DNA of 40,956 bases from Actinomycetota bacterium (lineage in GTDB: Bacteria; Actinomycetota; Acidimicrobiia; Acidimicrobiales; RAAP-2), in the NCBI GenBank assembly GCA_021324355.1, contig JAJPJD010000025.1:1-40956 (forward strand). Direction: 5' to 3'. The notes beneath the pieces are model-generated. The model saw only the letters and a list, made by a program, of their open reading frames with translations, had not been told where the DNA came from and made no database searches. Position 1 is the first letter of the stretch, and every line of letters begins with the position of its first letter. Made by a program: the position numbers and the translations under genes. Below are positions 1-8,725 of this stretch, one piece after another.

Positions 1-326
<326 letters not shown>

Positions 327-507
327 GACTTCCGGCCGGCCCACAGGGACCGCCCGAAAATCCATTGCCACCCGGGGACGGGCCCCGGCTGGCCGGCGGG
401 CCAACCCCCGGAGGGGACGGACCGCCGCGTTGTCCTGCTTGACAGTCAGCCCTGGTCGCGCCGAGGCGCTCCAGAGCTGCCCGCACTGGCTTTTGGCTCT
501 CGCTCTT

Positions 508-522
508 CCGTTTTCAAGGAAC
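508..522 (-). promoter_or_regulatory. boxA-like antitermination element in the rRNA leader
   Basis: On the minus strand this reads GTTCCTTGAAAACGG, about 180 nt upstream of the 16S 5' end. It resembles the GTTCTTTGAAAAC-type boxA motif found in rRNA leaders of Gram-positive bacteria, where Nus factors load to prevent premature termination. The rest of the leader, 327-640, is GC-rich with several self-complementary runs (for example around 370-400) that may form the 16S processing stem. No protein gene is credible there. Confidence 0.6.
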
Positions 523-643
523 GACCGGAGCACCGATCCACCAGGACCAGCACCCCCGCCCCGGGCCCAACGACGGTCTCGACCGCCCGTTGGGGCTCCG
601 GCTTCCCCACCGCCGTCGGCAATGAACGGTGTGGTGGGACCTC

Positions 644-1279
644 TCAGGATACCAGTTCGCCCGCCCGACCGTCAACGGGGCGAGGTCGCGCTCCCGACAC
701 ATTCGGGTCGCCCGGCACCCACCACCGCCAGGGCCACTCGGTGGCCACGCTGATCCCGACCCGAGGCCCGACCCCGGGGCGCGCCGGCGGCGGCATGCCG
801 TCGGTGCACAACCGTACCCCCCGGTCCCCCACCACCAGGTCGGCCCCATCGTGGTCGCCGGTCAGCCCGAGGCCCTGACACAGCTTGGCCGGGCCACTCA
901 GCAGGTCGGCAGGCCGGCGAGCAGCCGGCCGCGCCGCCCACATTGCCGCTTCCCCGGCCACCGGGGCCCCGGCCCGGAGCAGGACCGCGCCGGCCACTCC
1001 TTCGGGGCGGCAGACCACGTTCGCACACCAGTGCATCCCGTAGCTGAAGTACACGTAGAGCCGCCCGGGCGGTCCGAACATGGTCGCGTTGCGCCTGGTC
1101 AGACCACGGAACGCGTGCGAGGCCGGATCCTGGTCGCCCCGGTAGGCCTCGACCTCGACGATCCGGGCCACCCGCTCACCGTGGACCAAAAGGGCGTTGA
1201 GCAGGCGAGGAGCCACCTCGAGCGGGTCCCCGGCCAGCAGCGCCCGGGGCACCGGCTCCAGCTGGACCGGGCCACTCAC
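644..1279 (-). CDS. 3-methyladenine DNA glycosylase (AAG/MPG family)
   Basis: This 211-residue protein matches the AAG/MPG fold family of base-excision-repair enzymes, which remove alkylated purines such as 3-methyladenine and hypoxanthine from DNA. Visible family segments are EVEAYRGDQDPASHAF, with the catalytic Glu and the DPASHA(F/Y) motif, then RRNATMFGPPGRLYVYFSYG with the intercalating Tyr region, GMHWCANVV, GPAKLCQGLGL and GPRVGIS near the C terminus. Length is normal for bacterial members. The GTG start at 1279 overlaps the argH stop in a GTGA, so it is the last gene of the arginine operon. The final ten residues (VDGRAGELVS) are encoded by the DNA that also carries the rRNA promoter. 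Linkage to arginine synthesis is positional only. Confidence 0.93.
   Translation of the reverse strand: MSGPVQLEPVPRALLAGDPLEVAPRLLNALLVHGERVARIVEVEAYRGDQDPASHAFRGLTRRNATMFGPPGRLYVYFSYGMHWCANVVCRPEGVAGAVLLRAGAPVAGEAAMWAARPAARRPADLLSGPAKLCQGLGLTGDHDGADLVVGDRGVRLCTDGMPPPARPGVGPRVGISVATEWPWRWWVPGDPNVSGARPRPVDGRAGELVS
646..675 (-). promoter_or_regulatory. predicted rRNA operon promoter inside the 3' end of the glycosylase gene
   Basis: On the minus strand a TTGACG -35 (675-670) and a TATCCT -10 (651-646) are separated by 18 nt, close to the housekeeping sigma consensus. Transcription would start near 640, giving a leader of about 310 nt before 16S rRNA. The element lies wholly within the last codons of the upstream DNA glycosylase gene, whose stop codon is at 646-644. 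Additional upstream promoters cannot be excluded. Confidence 0.65.
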
Positions 1280-2688
1280 GCGCTGGGCGCAGGTGGGTCC
1301 TGGCCCGACAGCACGCTGAGGCGGGTCCGATCGACGTCCAGCCGCCGGGCGAAGCGCTCCAACTGTTCGGCCACCGCCGCCGAGCCGGCACCACCGGGGG
1401 TCGTGCGGCGGCTGACCGCCACCCCCGGCTCCAACAGCTTGGCCCCGGCGTCGCCCAACTCCGGATGGGCCTGGACCAGCTCAGCCAGGGGAACGTGGCG
1501 CTCGACCGAGTCTCGCACCAGCCCGGCCACCAGGGCGTGGGCTTTGCGGAAGGGCATGCCCCGCTCGACCAGGAACTCGGCCAGGTCGACAGCGGCGGTC
1601 GCCGGGGTATCGGCGGCCTCGGCCATCTTGTCCTGGTGCAGCTCCAGGGTCGCGACGAGGCCGGTCAGGGCTCGCAGGGCGGAGCTGACCTGGCCGACCG
1701 CGTCGATGAGCGGCTCCTTGTCCTCCTGGAGGTCTCGGTTGTACGACAGCGGCAGCCCCTTCAGCGTCACCAGCAGGCCGGTGAGGTGCCCAATGAAGCG
1801 ACCTGCCTTGCCCCTCACCAGCTCGGCCACGTCGGGGTTCTTCTTCTGCGGCAGCATCGAGCTGCCGGTCGCGTAGGCGTCGGCAATGGTGCAGAAGCCG
1901 AACTCGGCGGTCGACCACAGCACCACCTCCTCGCCAAGGCGTGACAGGTGGACGCCGAGCAGGGCGATGTCGAACAGCGCCTCGGCCACGAAGTCACGGT
2001 CGGACACCGCGTCCAGCGAGTTCTCGAACCGGGCGTGGAACCCCAGCTCTTCGGCCACGAAGTCCGGGTCGAGCGGGAGCGATGATCCGGCCAGCGCGCC
2101 GGCTCCGAGCGGCGAGACGTCCATCCGCTCGACGGTCGCGATGAGCCGGTCCACGTCACGGGCCAGGGCCCAGGCGTGGGCAAGCAGATGGTGGGCCAGC
2201 AGCACCGGCTGGGCCCGTTGAAGGTGCGTGTAGCCGGGCAGGTAGGCATCCCCGACCTCGGTCGCTCGACCCACGAGGACCTCCTCCAGACCGACCACCT
2301 CGCCGGCCACCCGAGCCAGCTCGTGGCGGCACCACAGTCGCAGGTCGGTGGCCACCTGGTCGTTGCGACTGCGACCGGTGTGCAGCTTGGCCCCGACCTC
2401 GCCGGCCAGCTCGGTGACCCGCCGCTCGATCGCGGTGTGGACGTCCTCGTCATCGGGACCGAACTCGAAGCGTCCCGCCGACAGTTCGGCCTCGACCTGG
2501 TCGAGGGCCTCTAGCAGGGCCGCGACCTCGTCCTCGCTCAGGATCCCTGAGCGCCCGAGCCCGCGCACATGGGCCCGGGACCCGGCGATGTCGTCGGCTG
2601 CCAGGACCCGATCGAACGCCGAGCTCACGGTGAACGCCCGGACGGCCTCGGCCATCTCATCGCCGAACCGGCCCTGCCACAGGGTCAC
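1276..2688 (-). CDS. argH: argininosuccinate lyase
   Basis: Catalyses the last step of arginine synthesis, argininosuccinate to arginine plus fumarate, in the cytoplasm. The 470-residue protein has the family start LWQGRF, the conserved KLHTGRSRNDQVATDLRLW segment, the TH-L-QRAQPV segment with the catalytic His, and the fumarase/aspartase superfamily signature GSSMLPQKKNPD near residue 280. The GTG start at 2688 overlaps the argG stop (GTGA), and the stop overlaps the start of the glycosylase gene, so translation is probably coupled on both sides. Nothing is unusual in the protein. Confidence 0.97.
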   Translation of the reverse strand: MTLWQGRFGDEMAEAVRAFTVSSAFDRVLAADDIAGSRAHVRGLGRSGILSEDEVAALLEALDQVEAELSAGRFEFGPDDEDVHTAIERRVTELAGEVGAKLHTGRSRNDQVATDLRLWCRHELARVAGEVVGLEEVLVGRATEVGDAYLPGYTHLQRAQPVLLAHHLLAHAWALARDVDRLIATVERMDVSPLGAGALAGSSLPLDPDFVAEELGFHARFENSLDAVSDRDFVAEALFDIALLGVHLSRLGEEVVLWSTAEFGFCTIADAYATGSSMLPQKKNPDVAELVRGKAGRFIGHLTGLLVTLKGLPLSYNRDLQEDKEPLIDAVGQVSSALRALTGLVATLELHQDKMAEAADTPATAAVDLAEFLVERGMPFRKAHALVAGLVRDSVERHVPLAELVQAHPELGDAGAKLLEPGVAVSRRTTPGGAGSAAVAEQLERFARRLDVDRTRLSVLSGQDPPAPSA

Positions 2689-3902
2689 GGCTCCTCCCGT
2701 CGCTGGCGGGCAGCCCAGGTGGTCACGCCCAGCCCGAAGAGGCGGACGAACCCTTCGGCGTCGTGGTGGCGGAAGGTGTCGTCCCGGTCGTAGGTGGCCA
2801 GGCCCCGGTCATAGAGCGCGACCGGACTGCGGCGGCCCTCCACCGTGCAACGACCCGGCGCGTCGAACCGGAGCCGGACCTCCCCGGTCACGTGCTGCTG
2901 GGAGCGCTCGATGAAGGCGTCGAGCGCCTCTTTGAGGGGCGAGAACCACAGGCCGTCGTAGACCAGCTCGGCCCAGCGGTGCTCGAGCCGGTGCTTCTCG
3001 TGCGCCAGGTCCCGCTCCAACGTCAGGCCCTCGAGGTCGACGTGCGCTGCCAGCAGGGCCAGCGCACCGGGGCACTCGTAGGCCTCCCGGCTCTTGATGC
3101 CCACCCGCCGGTTCTCCACCATGTCGAGCCGGCCGAAGCCGCGCGACCCTGCAAGGACATTCAGCCGCTCGATGACCGAGCGCACGGGCATCGCAGTGCC
3201 GTCGAGCGAGGTTGGCACGCCGGACTCGAACCCGACCACCACCGTCACTGGCTCGCTCTCGCGAACCTGGGTGAGGGTGTAGGCGTCCTCTGGCACGGCC
3301 GCCCACGGGTCTTCGATGGCCCCGCACTCGATCGCCCGGCCAAAGAGGTTCTCGTCGATCGAGTAGATCCGCTCGACCGTCGCCTCGATCGGGATCTCCC
3401 ATTTGGCCGCGTAGGCGACGCTGTCGGCCCGTGACATGCCCCAGCTGCGCGCCGGGGCCAGGACCTCGAGCTCCGGTGCCAGACACCGGGTGCCGACCTC
3501 GAAGCGGACCTGGTCGTTGCCCTTCCCGGTGCAGCCGTGAGCCACCGCGTCCGCCCGGTGGCGACGGGCCTCGGCCACCAGGTGGCGAACGATGAGCGGA
3601 CGTGACAGCGCCGACACCAGCGGATAGATCCCCTCGTAACGGGCATTGGCCTGGACTGCCGGCACGCAGAACTCCTCGGCCAGCTCGTCCTTGGCGTCGA
3701 CCACCACCGCCTCCACCGCGCCGGCAGCCAGCGCCCGGGACCGCAGGCGCTCCCAATGCTCGGGGCCGGCGTCTGGCTCCTGGCCCACGTCGACCGCGAC
3801 CGCGACCACTTCCACTCCGTGGTGCTCAATCAGCCACCGAACGGCCACCGAGGTGTCCAGTCCCCCGCTGTAGGCCAAGACCACCCGCCTCGCCACGCTC
3901 AC
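2685..3902 (-). CDS. argG: argininosuccinate synthase
   Basis: Joins citrulline and aspartate with ATP to give argininosuccinate, the penultimate step of arginine synthesis. The 405-residue protein opens with the ATP pyrophosphatase P-loop region VLAYSGGLDTSVAVRWL and has the conserved GCTGKGNDQVRFE segment and the YSIDENLFGRAIE substrate-binding region. An open frame continues far upstream of 3902, but only the start at 3902 gives the standard N terminus, and this GTG forms a GTGA with the argR stop. A second GTG two codons later (3896) is possible. The enzyme needs citrulline, which the product of the missing argF would supply. Confidence 0.96.
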   Translation of the reverse strand: MSVARRVVLAYSGGLDTSVAVRWLIEHHGVEVVAVAVDVGQEPDAGPEHWERLRSRALAAGAVEAVVVDAKDELAEEFCVPAVQANARYEGIYPLVSALSRPLIVRHLVAEARRHRADAVAHGCTGKGNDQVRFEVGTRCLAPELEVLAPARSWGMSRADSVAYAAKWEIPIEATVERIYSIDENLFGRAIECGAIEDPWAAVPEDAYTLTQVRESEPVTVVVGFESGVPTSLDGTAMPVRSVIERLNVLAGSRGFGRLDMVENRRVGIKSREAYECPGALALLAAHVDLEGLTLERDLAHEKHRLEHRWAELVYDGLWFSPLKEALDAFIERSQQHVTGEVRLRFDAPGRCTVEGRRSPVALYDRGLATYDRDDTFRHHDAEGFVRLFGLGVTTWAARQRREEP

Positions 3903-4450
3903 CGCCTTTGTTGTCCGGGCGGGCCATCCGACCCGGCCTCGCTCATGCCCGGTCGTCCTGACCGGGTGGCCCCGCCACCTCGAGCCGGTCCGATCAGGGC
4001 CTGGAGCCGTTCGACCATCGCGACGCCGCCGTGTTCTTCGGCGACCACCAGTAGCACCGTATCGTCGCCGGCAACCGTCCCCAGCAGCCCCGGCATGGCG
4101 CTGCGGTCCAGGGCCGATGCCACGACGTGGGCACAGCCGGGCGGGGTCCGGACGACCACCAGGTTGCCCGAGGCAGCCAGCTCGACGACCCACTCGCCCA
4201 GCACCCGCCGGAGGTGCTCGCTGGGCACGATCTGGCGGGTCGGCAGCTCGGCGAGCGCGTAGGCGCTCTCGCCGCCGGGCAGGCGCACTTTGACCGCCCC
4301 CAGCTCCTCGAGGTCACGGGACACGGTCGTCTGGGTGGCCTCGATCCCTTCGGCTGCCAGCAGCTCCACCAGCTGAGCCTGGTTGGTCACCGGGCCAGCC
4401 TCGAGCAGTCGGGCGATCCGGTGCTGGCGCTGGTGCTTGGTCACCCTCAT
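3899..4450 (-). CDS. argR: arginine repressor ArgR
   Basis: Arginine-responsive hexameric repressor of arginine synthesis. The 183-residue protein has an N-terminal winged helix-turn-helix with TQTTVSRDLEELGAVKVRL (the SRDL recognition segment, about residues 40-60). Its C-terminal oligomerisation and arginine-binding domain includes GLLGTVAGDDTVLLVV, matching the family GT(I/V)AGDDT motif. The last 30 residues or so, rich in Gly, Ser and Arg, extend beyond the usual domain. Its gene lies inside the operon it should control, between argD and argG, with ATGA overlap to argD and GTGA overlap to argG, so it is probably autoregulated. A candidate operator is at 8726-8739, in front of argC. Confidence 0.95.
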   Translation of the reverse strand: MRVTKHQRQHRIARLLEAGPVTNQAQLVELLAAEGIEATQTTVSRDLEELGAVKVRLPGGESAYALAELPTRQIVPSEHLRRVLGEWVVELAASGNLVVVRTPPGCAHVVASALDRSAMPGLLGTVAGDDTVLLVVAEEHGGVAMVERLQALIGPARGGGATRSGRPGMSEAGSDGPPGQQRR

Positions 4451-5634
4451 CGTGAGCCGTCTCTCCCCGTTCCCAACGAGCGCAGGATGCCGAGCGCCTC
4501 GTCGATCTCGTCATCCGAGACCAACAGGGGCGGAGCCAGCCGGAGGGTGTCGGCCCGGACCGGGTTCACGAGCAGCCCCTTCGCCAGGGCCGCCGCCGCC
4601 AGCTCCCGGGCCCGCTCCCCCTCCAGCCTGGCCGCCAGGAGCAGGCCCGCCCCTCGGACCTCGACCACGCCCGGGACGTCGCGCAAGCCCTGGGCCAGGC
4701 GAGCCCCGGCCCGACGAGCCCGCGCGCACACGTCTTCGGCCTCCATGACCGCCAACGTGGCCCGCACCGCCGAGAGGGCCAGTGGCTGGCCGCCGAACGT
4801 CGACCCGTGGTCTCCGGGACCGAACGCGGCGGCCACCTCAGCCCGGGCCCAGCACGCACCGGCCGGCATGCCGTTGCCCAGCGCCTTGGCAATGGTCACG
4901 ATGTCGGGCTGCAGGCCCTGGCCCTGGAACGCGAACCACCGCCCGGTGCGGCCGAGGCCGGTCTGGATCTCGTCGCAGATCAGCAGGCTCCCGTGGCGGT
5001 CGCACAGCGCCCGCGCCGCCGCCAGGTAGTCCGATGAGGGGACCACCACGCCGCCCTCACCCAGAATGGGCTCCAACAGGACCGCCGCCACCGGCCCGTC
5101 CTCGAGGGCTCGTTCGAGGGCATCGATGTCGTCATACGGGACATGGGTAAAGCCCTCGGGTACCGGCGCGAACGGGGCGTGCTTTTCGGGCTGGCCGGTG
5201 GCCGCCAGCGTGGCCAAGGTCCGCCCATGGAACGACCCCAGAGCGGTCACCACCCGGTGCCGGCCGGGTCCGGCCCAGCGCCGGGCCAGCTTGATGGCGC
5301 ACTCGTTGGCCTCGGCCCCCGAGTTGCAGAAGAACACCTGCCCGCCGGCCGGACTCGTCCCACCCCCGACCAGGCGGTCGATGGTGGTCGCGACCTCCGG
5401 GGCCAGCGCGTTCTGATAGAGGTTCGAGACGTGGGCCAGCGTCGCCGCCTGCTCGGCCACCGCCGCAGCCACCACCGGGTGCGCGTGGCCAAGCGACACC
5501 ACGGCCAGGCCACCGATGAAGTCCAGGTACCGGGCGCCAGTCTGATCGAACAGCTCCGTTCCCGACCCCCGCACAAACACCGGCTCGGGCGGCGTGTAGG
5601 TGGCCATCAGCGCCGAGCGCGCTTCGGGGGTCAT
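4447..5634 (-). CDS. argD: acetylornithine aminotransferase
   Basis: Pyridoxal-phosphate enzyme of the class III (fold type I) aminotransferases that turns N-acetylglutamate semialdehyde into N-acetylornithine. The 395-residue protein shows FFCNSGAEANECAIKLAR for phosphate binding, GSFHGRTLATLAATGQ, LLICDEIQTGLGRTGRWFA with the cofactor Asp, and IVTIAKALGNGMPAGA with the Schiff-base Lys. ATG at 5634 overlaps the argB stop (ATGA). Members of this family sometimes also serve in lysine synthesis as DapC, but the operon context makes the arginine role primary. In many actinobacterial clusters argF follows argD; here argR follows directly. Confidence 0.96.
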   Translation of the reverse strand: MTPEARSALMATYTPPEPVFVRGSGTELFDQTGARYLDFIGGLAVVSLGHAHPVVAAAVAEQAATLAHVSNLYQNALAPEVATTIDRLVGGGTSPAGGQVFFCNSGAEANECAIKLARRWAGPGRHRVVTALGSFHGRTLATLAATGQPEKHAPFAPVPEGFTHVPYDDIDALERALEDGPVAAVLLEPILGEGGVVVPSSDYLAAARALCDRHGSLLICDEIQTGLGRTGRWFAFQGQGLQPDIVTIAKALGNGMPAGACWARAEVAAAFGPGDHGSTFGGQPLALSAVRATLAVMEAEDVCARARRAGARLAQGLRDVPGVVEVRGAGLLLAARLEGERARELAAAALAKGLLVNPVRADTLRLAPPLLVSDDEIDEALGILRSLGTGRDGSR

Positions 5635-6515
5635 GGCACCACCATCGTGCCCACCCCGGCATCGGTGAACAGCTCGACCAGCAGGGCATGGGGGACCCTC
5701 CCGTCGAGGACGTGGGCCCGGCTGACCCCGTCGGCCACCGCCCGCACCGCCGCGTCCAACTTGGGGATCATGCCCCCCTCGACCACACCCTCGTCGATCA
5801 GGCGCCGTGCGTCGGCCACTGAGACCTGGCCGATGAGCGAGGACGGGTCAGAGCGATCGGCCTGTACACCAGGGACGTCGGTCAGGTACACAAGTTTGTC
5901 GGCCGACAGGGCAGCCGCGATCGCGCCGGCCGCGGTGTCGGCATTGATGTTGTAGGCCTGGCCGGCAGCCCCGATCCCGACGGTCGCGACCACCGGGATG
6001 AGCCCCTGGGAGAGCAGGCTGTGCACCATCGTCGGGTCCACCCGCAGGATGTCTCCCACGAAACCCAGCTGCTCGGAGCGCTGTTCGGCGGTGATCAGGT
6101 GAGCATCCTCCCCCGACAAGCCGACTGCCAACGGCGCGTGGACATTGATGGCCGACACGATCTCCCGATTGACCTTGCCGACCAGCACCATCCGTGCGAT
6201 GTCCAGTGTCTCGGCGTCGGTGACCCGCAGGCCGTCACGGAACTCGACCTCCTTGCCCAACCGCTGCATCAACTCGCCGATCTGGGGCCCGCCCCCATGG
6301 ACCACCACCGGCAGGATGCCGACCGAACGCAAGAGCACGACGTCCTGAGCGAAGGTGTCGAGGGTGGCGCGCTGTCCCACCACGTCCCCGGGCGCGGCGG
6401 CCAGGGCGCTGCCCCCGTACTTCACCACGACGATCTGCCCTGAGAACCGCCTGATGTAGGGCAGCGCCTCGACCAGCAGGGCTGCAACCGTCGCCGGATC
6501 GGTCCTGGTGCTCAC
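5631..6515 (-). CDS. argB: acetylglutamate kinase
   Basis: Phosphorylates N-acetylglutamate, usually the arginine-feedback-inhibited step when the pathway runs in its cyclic form. The 294-residue protein has the amino-acid-kinase nucleotide loop VVVKYGGSAL near residue 30, the LPVVVHGGGPQI segment, and NINADTAAGAIAAAL with substrate and nucleotide contacts. The open frame extends upstream, but the GTG at 6515 (MSTRTDPATVAALL) gives the normal N terminus and makes a GTGA overlap with the argJ stop. The N-terminal helix (AALLVEALPYIRRF) is the element that in arginine-sensitive hexameric kinases forms part of the allosteric site, so arginine inhibition is likely but not proven. Confidence 0.96.
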   Translation of the reverse strand: MSTRTDPATVAALLVEALPYIRRFSGQIVVVKYGGSALAAAPGDVVGQRATLDTFAQDVVLLRSVGILPVVVHGGGPQIGELMQRLGKEVEFRDGLRVTDAETLDIARMVLVGKVNREIVSAINVHAPLAVGLSGEDAHLITAEQRSEQLGFVGDILRVDPTMVHSLLSQGLIPVVATVGIGAAGQAYNINADTAAGAIAAALSADKLVYLTDVPGVQADRSDPSSLIGQVSVADARRLIDEGVVEGGMIPKLDAAVRAVADGVSRAHVLDGRVPHALLVELFTDAGVGTMVVP

Positions 6516-7681
6516 GACGTCGTCCGGTTCTCGTCGATGTACCCGTGACCGAGGTCGGTGCCGAGCACCGCGCCCACCCCCGGGCCCAGGCCGAGGTCGC
6601 AGAGGATCTCGACGTCTTGGCCGGCCATGTGGGCCCGGACCTCGGTCTCGTCGTGGGCGACGCCGACCCCTCCCGAGCACACCGTCACGCCGCCGTAGGA
6701 GACGGCGACTCGATCGAGGTCGAAGGCCACCCCGGCCGAGCCCAGCTCGCTCACGACCCGACCCCAATACGGATCAGCGCCGTTGAGGGAGCACTTCACC
6801 AGCAGGGACCCAGCGACCTGACGAGCGGCCCGGTGGGCGTCGGCATCGGACGCCGCGCCGGTCACCCTGACCCGGAACACCTTGGTCGACCCCTCGGCGT
6901 CGGAGGCCATCAGGTACGCGAGCTGGCCACAGGCGTCCTCCAGGGCGCGCCCGAATGTTCCCATGTCGGCCGGCCCGGCGAGCCCGCTCGCCAGCATCAC
7001 CACCGTGTCGTTGGTCGAGGTGCACCCGTCGACGGTGAGCGCGTTGAAGGTCGGCCCGACCGCCTGCACGAGGGTCCGGTGGAGATCGGCCGGCGCCACC
7101 TGGGCGTCGGTGGTAAGCACCGCGAGCATGGTTGCCAGGTTGGGTGCCAGCATTGCCGCGCCCTTGGCCATGGCCCCGATGGTGAAACCGGGACCCTCGA
7201 CCACCACCTCCTTCGGGAAGGTGTCGGTGGTGAGGATGGCCCGGGCTGCTGCCGCGCCGTCCTGGGGGTCAGCCCCCCGCCGAGCAACCACAGCCCCGAT
7301 CCGGCCCGCCACCGCGTCGAAGGGGAAGGGCACCCCGATGAGGCCGGTCTGGCACACCAGCACCGCTGCCGAGTCGGCACCGATGCCCTCGGCCACCGCC
7401 CGACAAAGGCCGGCCGCGGCCGCACGGCCCTCGGATCCGGTAGCCGCGTTGGCGTTGCCCGAGGTGACCACGACGGCCGCCGCCCTTCCGCCCGTCGCCT
7501 GGAGGTGCTCCTGGCTCACCTGGACCGGCGCTGCCCGAGCCAGGTTGGCGGTGAACACCCCAGCCGCCGACACCGGGCGGCCGTCGGCCGTGGCCACCAC
7601 CGCGAAGTCGGCTGCGCCGCCGGCCTTGATCCCCACCGCGCCGGCAGCGGCCACGAAGCCGGCCGGCGTGGTCACACTCAC
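6512..7681 (-). CDS. argJ: bifunctional ornithine acetyltransferase / N-acetylglutamate synthase
   Basis: Transfers the acetyl group from N-acetylornithine to glutamate, recycling acetate in the cyclic pathway. The 389-residue protein carries the autocleavage region KGAAMLAPNLATMLAVLTTD, where the Thr after LA is the expected nucleophile that splits the precursor into alpha and beta chains. It also has VDGCTSTNDTVVMLASG in the beta chain. The start at 7681 (GTG, MSVTTPAGFVAAAG) overlaps the argC stop as GTGA; the longer upstream frame lies inside argC and is not needed. Whether it also makes N-acetylglutamate from acetyl-CoA cannot be decided by eye. Confidence 0.95.
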   Translation of the reverse strand: MSVTTPAGFVAAAGAVGIKAGGAADFAVVATADGRPVSAAGVFTANLARAAPVQVSQEHLQATGGRAAAVVVTSGNANAATGSEGRAAAAGLCRAVAEGIGADSAAVLVCQTGLIGVPFPFDAVAGRIGAVVARRGADPQDGAAAARAILTTDTFPKEVVVEGPGFTIGAMAKGAAMLAPNLATMLAVLTTDAQVAPADLHRTLVQAVGPTFNALTVDGCTSTNDTVVMLASGLAGPADMGTFGRALEDACGQLAYLMASDAEGSTKVFRVRVTGAASDADAHRAARQVAGSLLVKCSLNGADPYWGRVVSELGSAGVAFDLDRVAVSYGGVTVCSGGVGVAHDETEVRAHMAGQDVEILCDLGLGPGVGAVLGTDLGHGYIDENRTTS

Positions 7682-8694
7682 GGGTAGACCCCGATTGCCG
7701 GCAACCCGGTGGTCTCCGGCAGCCCAAGGATCAGGTTGGCGCACTGGACCGCCTGGCCCGACCCGCCCTTCACCAGGTTGTCCAGCGCGCACATCGCCAC
7801 CACCCATCCGCTGCGCTCGTCGACCACTGCGCTGAGCTGCGCGCAGTTGGACCCGGCGGTGGCCTTGGTCGACGGCGGCACCCCGCTGACCACGACGAAC
7901 GGCTCGCTCCCGTACGCCTGCTCGTAGAGCGCGATGACCTCGGCGGTGGTGAGGCCAGGACGGGACAGCCTGGCGTAGCAGGTGGCCAGGATCCCCCGGG
8001 ACATCGGGGCGAGGTGCGGGGTAAAGATCACCGATGCCGCCAGGACCTGCTCGATCTCGGGGGTGTGCCGGTGCCGGCCAACCCCGTAGGCGCGGAAGTC
8101 CTCGTCGACCGTGGTGAACGCGGTCGCCTGGTCGACCCCGCTCCCGGCCCCGGACACCCCGCTGGCGGCGTCGACCACAATCCCTTCCGGCGACACCACC
8201 TTCGAGCGGATGAGCGGGGCCAGCGCCAGAGCCGCGGCCGTCGGGTAGCAGCCGGCAACGGCCACCGCCCGAGAGCCGGTGATCTGGTCCCTGAACAACT
8301 CGGGGATCCCGAATGCAAACCGTCCGAGCAGCTCAGGGGCACGATGAACCGCCCCGTACCAGGCTTCGTACGCTAGGGGGTCGGCCAGTCGGAAGTCGGC
8401 GGCCAGGTCGACCACGGCTCCGACTCGTCCGAGGAGCCCCGGGACGAGGTCCTGGGACTGACCGTGCGGCAACGCGAGGAACACCAAGTCCAGGCCGACC
8501 AGGGCTTCCTGGTCCGTCCGCTCGAACCGAAGCTCGGGGTAGGCGGCCGCTAGCGACGGGTACCGCACCGCCGCCGCCTCGCCGGCGTGGCTGGCGGCCA
8601 TTGCCGTCGTGACCTCGAACTCCGAGTGCCCAGCGCACAGGCGAAGCAGTTCAAGCCCGAGGAAGCCCGAGGCACCGACGATCCCGACCTTCAT
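7678..8694 (-). CDS. argC: N-acetyl-gamma-glutamyl-phosphate reductase
   Basis: First gene of the arginine operon; reduces N-acetylglutamyl phosphate to the semialdehyde with NADPH. The 338-residue protein starts with the Rossmann motif VGIVGASGFLGLELLRL and has VAVAGCYPTAAALALAPL with the catalytic Cys, plus the conserved VDEDFRAYGVGRHRHTPEIE-like segment. ATG at 8694 is chosen because MKVGIVGASG is the standard N terminus; the longer frame to 8805 covers promoter DNA. There is no Shine-Dalgarno before this ATG, and a TATAGT hexamer ends 6 nt upstream of it, so the mRNA may be leaderless. Confidence 0.96.
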   Translation of the reverse strand: MKVGIVGASGFLGLELLRLCAGHSEFEVTTAMAASHAGEAAAVRYPSLAAAYPELRFERTDQEALVGLDLVFLALPHGQSQDLVPGLLGRVGAVVDLAADFRLADPLAYEAWYGAVHRAPELLGRFAFGIPELFRDQITGSRAVAVAGCYPTAAALALAPLIRSKVVSPEGIVVDAASGVSGAGSGVDQATAFTTVDEDFRAYGVGRHRHTPEIEQVLAASVIFTPHLAPMSRGILATCYARLSRPGLTTAEVIALYEQAYGSEPFVVVSGVPPSTKATAGSNCAQLSAVVDERSGWVVAMCALDNLVKGGSGQAVQCANLILGLPETTGLPAIGVYP

Positions 8695-8700
8695 CCAATA

Positions 8701-8706
8701 ACTATA
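8701..8706 (-). promoter_or_regulatory. predicted -10 element for a leaderless argC mRNA
   Basis: On the minus strand TATAGT is followed by exactly six bases (TATTGG) and then the argC ATG at 8694. This spacing puts the transcription start on, or next to, the A of the start codon, as in leaderless actinobacterial mRNAs. No -35 close to consensus is visible 16-18 nt upstream, where the ArgR-like dyad lies. Confidence 0.5.
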
Positions 8707-8725
8707 CCAACCTTCGCATAGATAT

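Noticed and set aside
629-1876. Open frame of 415 codons on the plus strand
   Set aside because: Antisense to the glycosylase and argH genes, with no recognisable motif.
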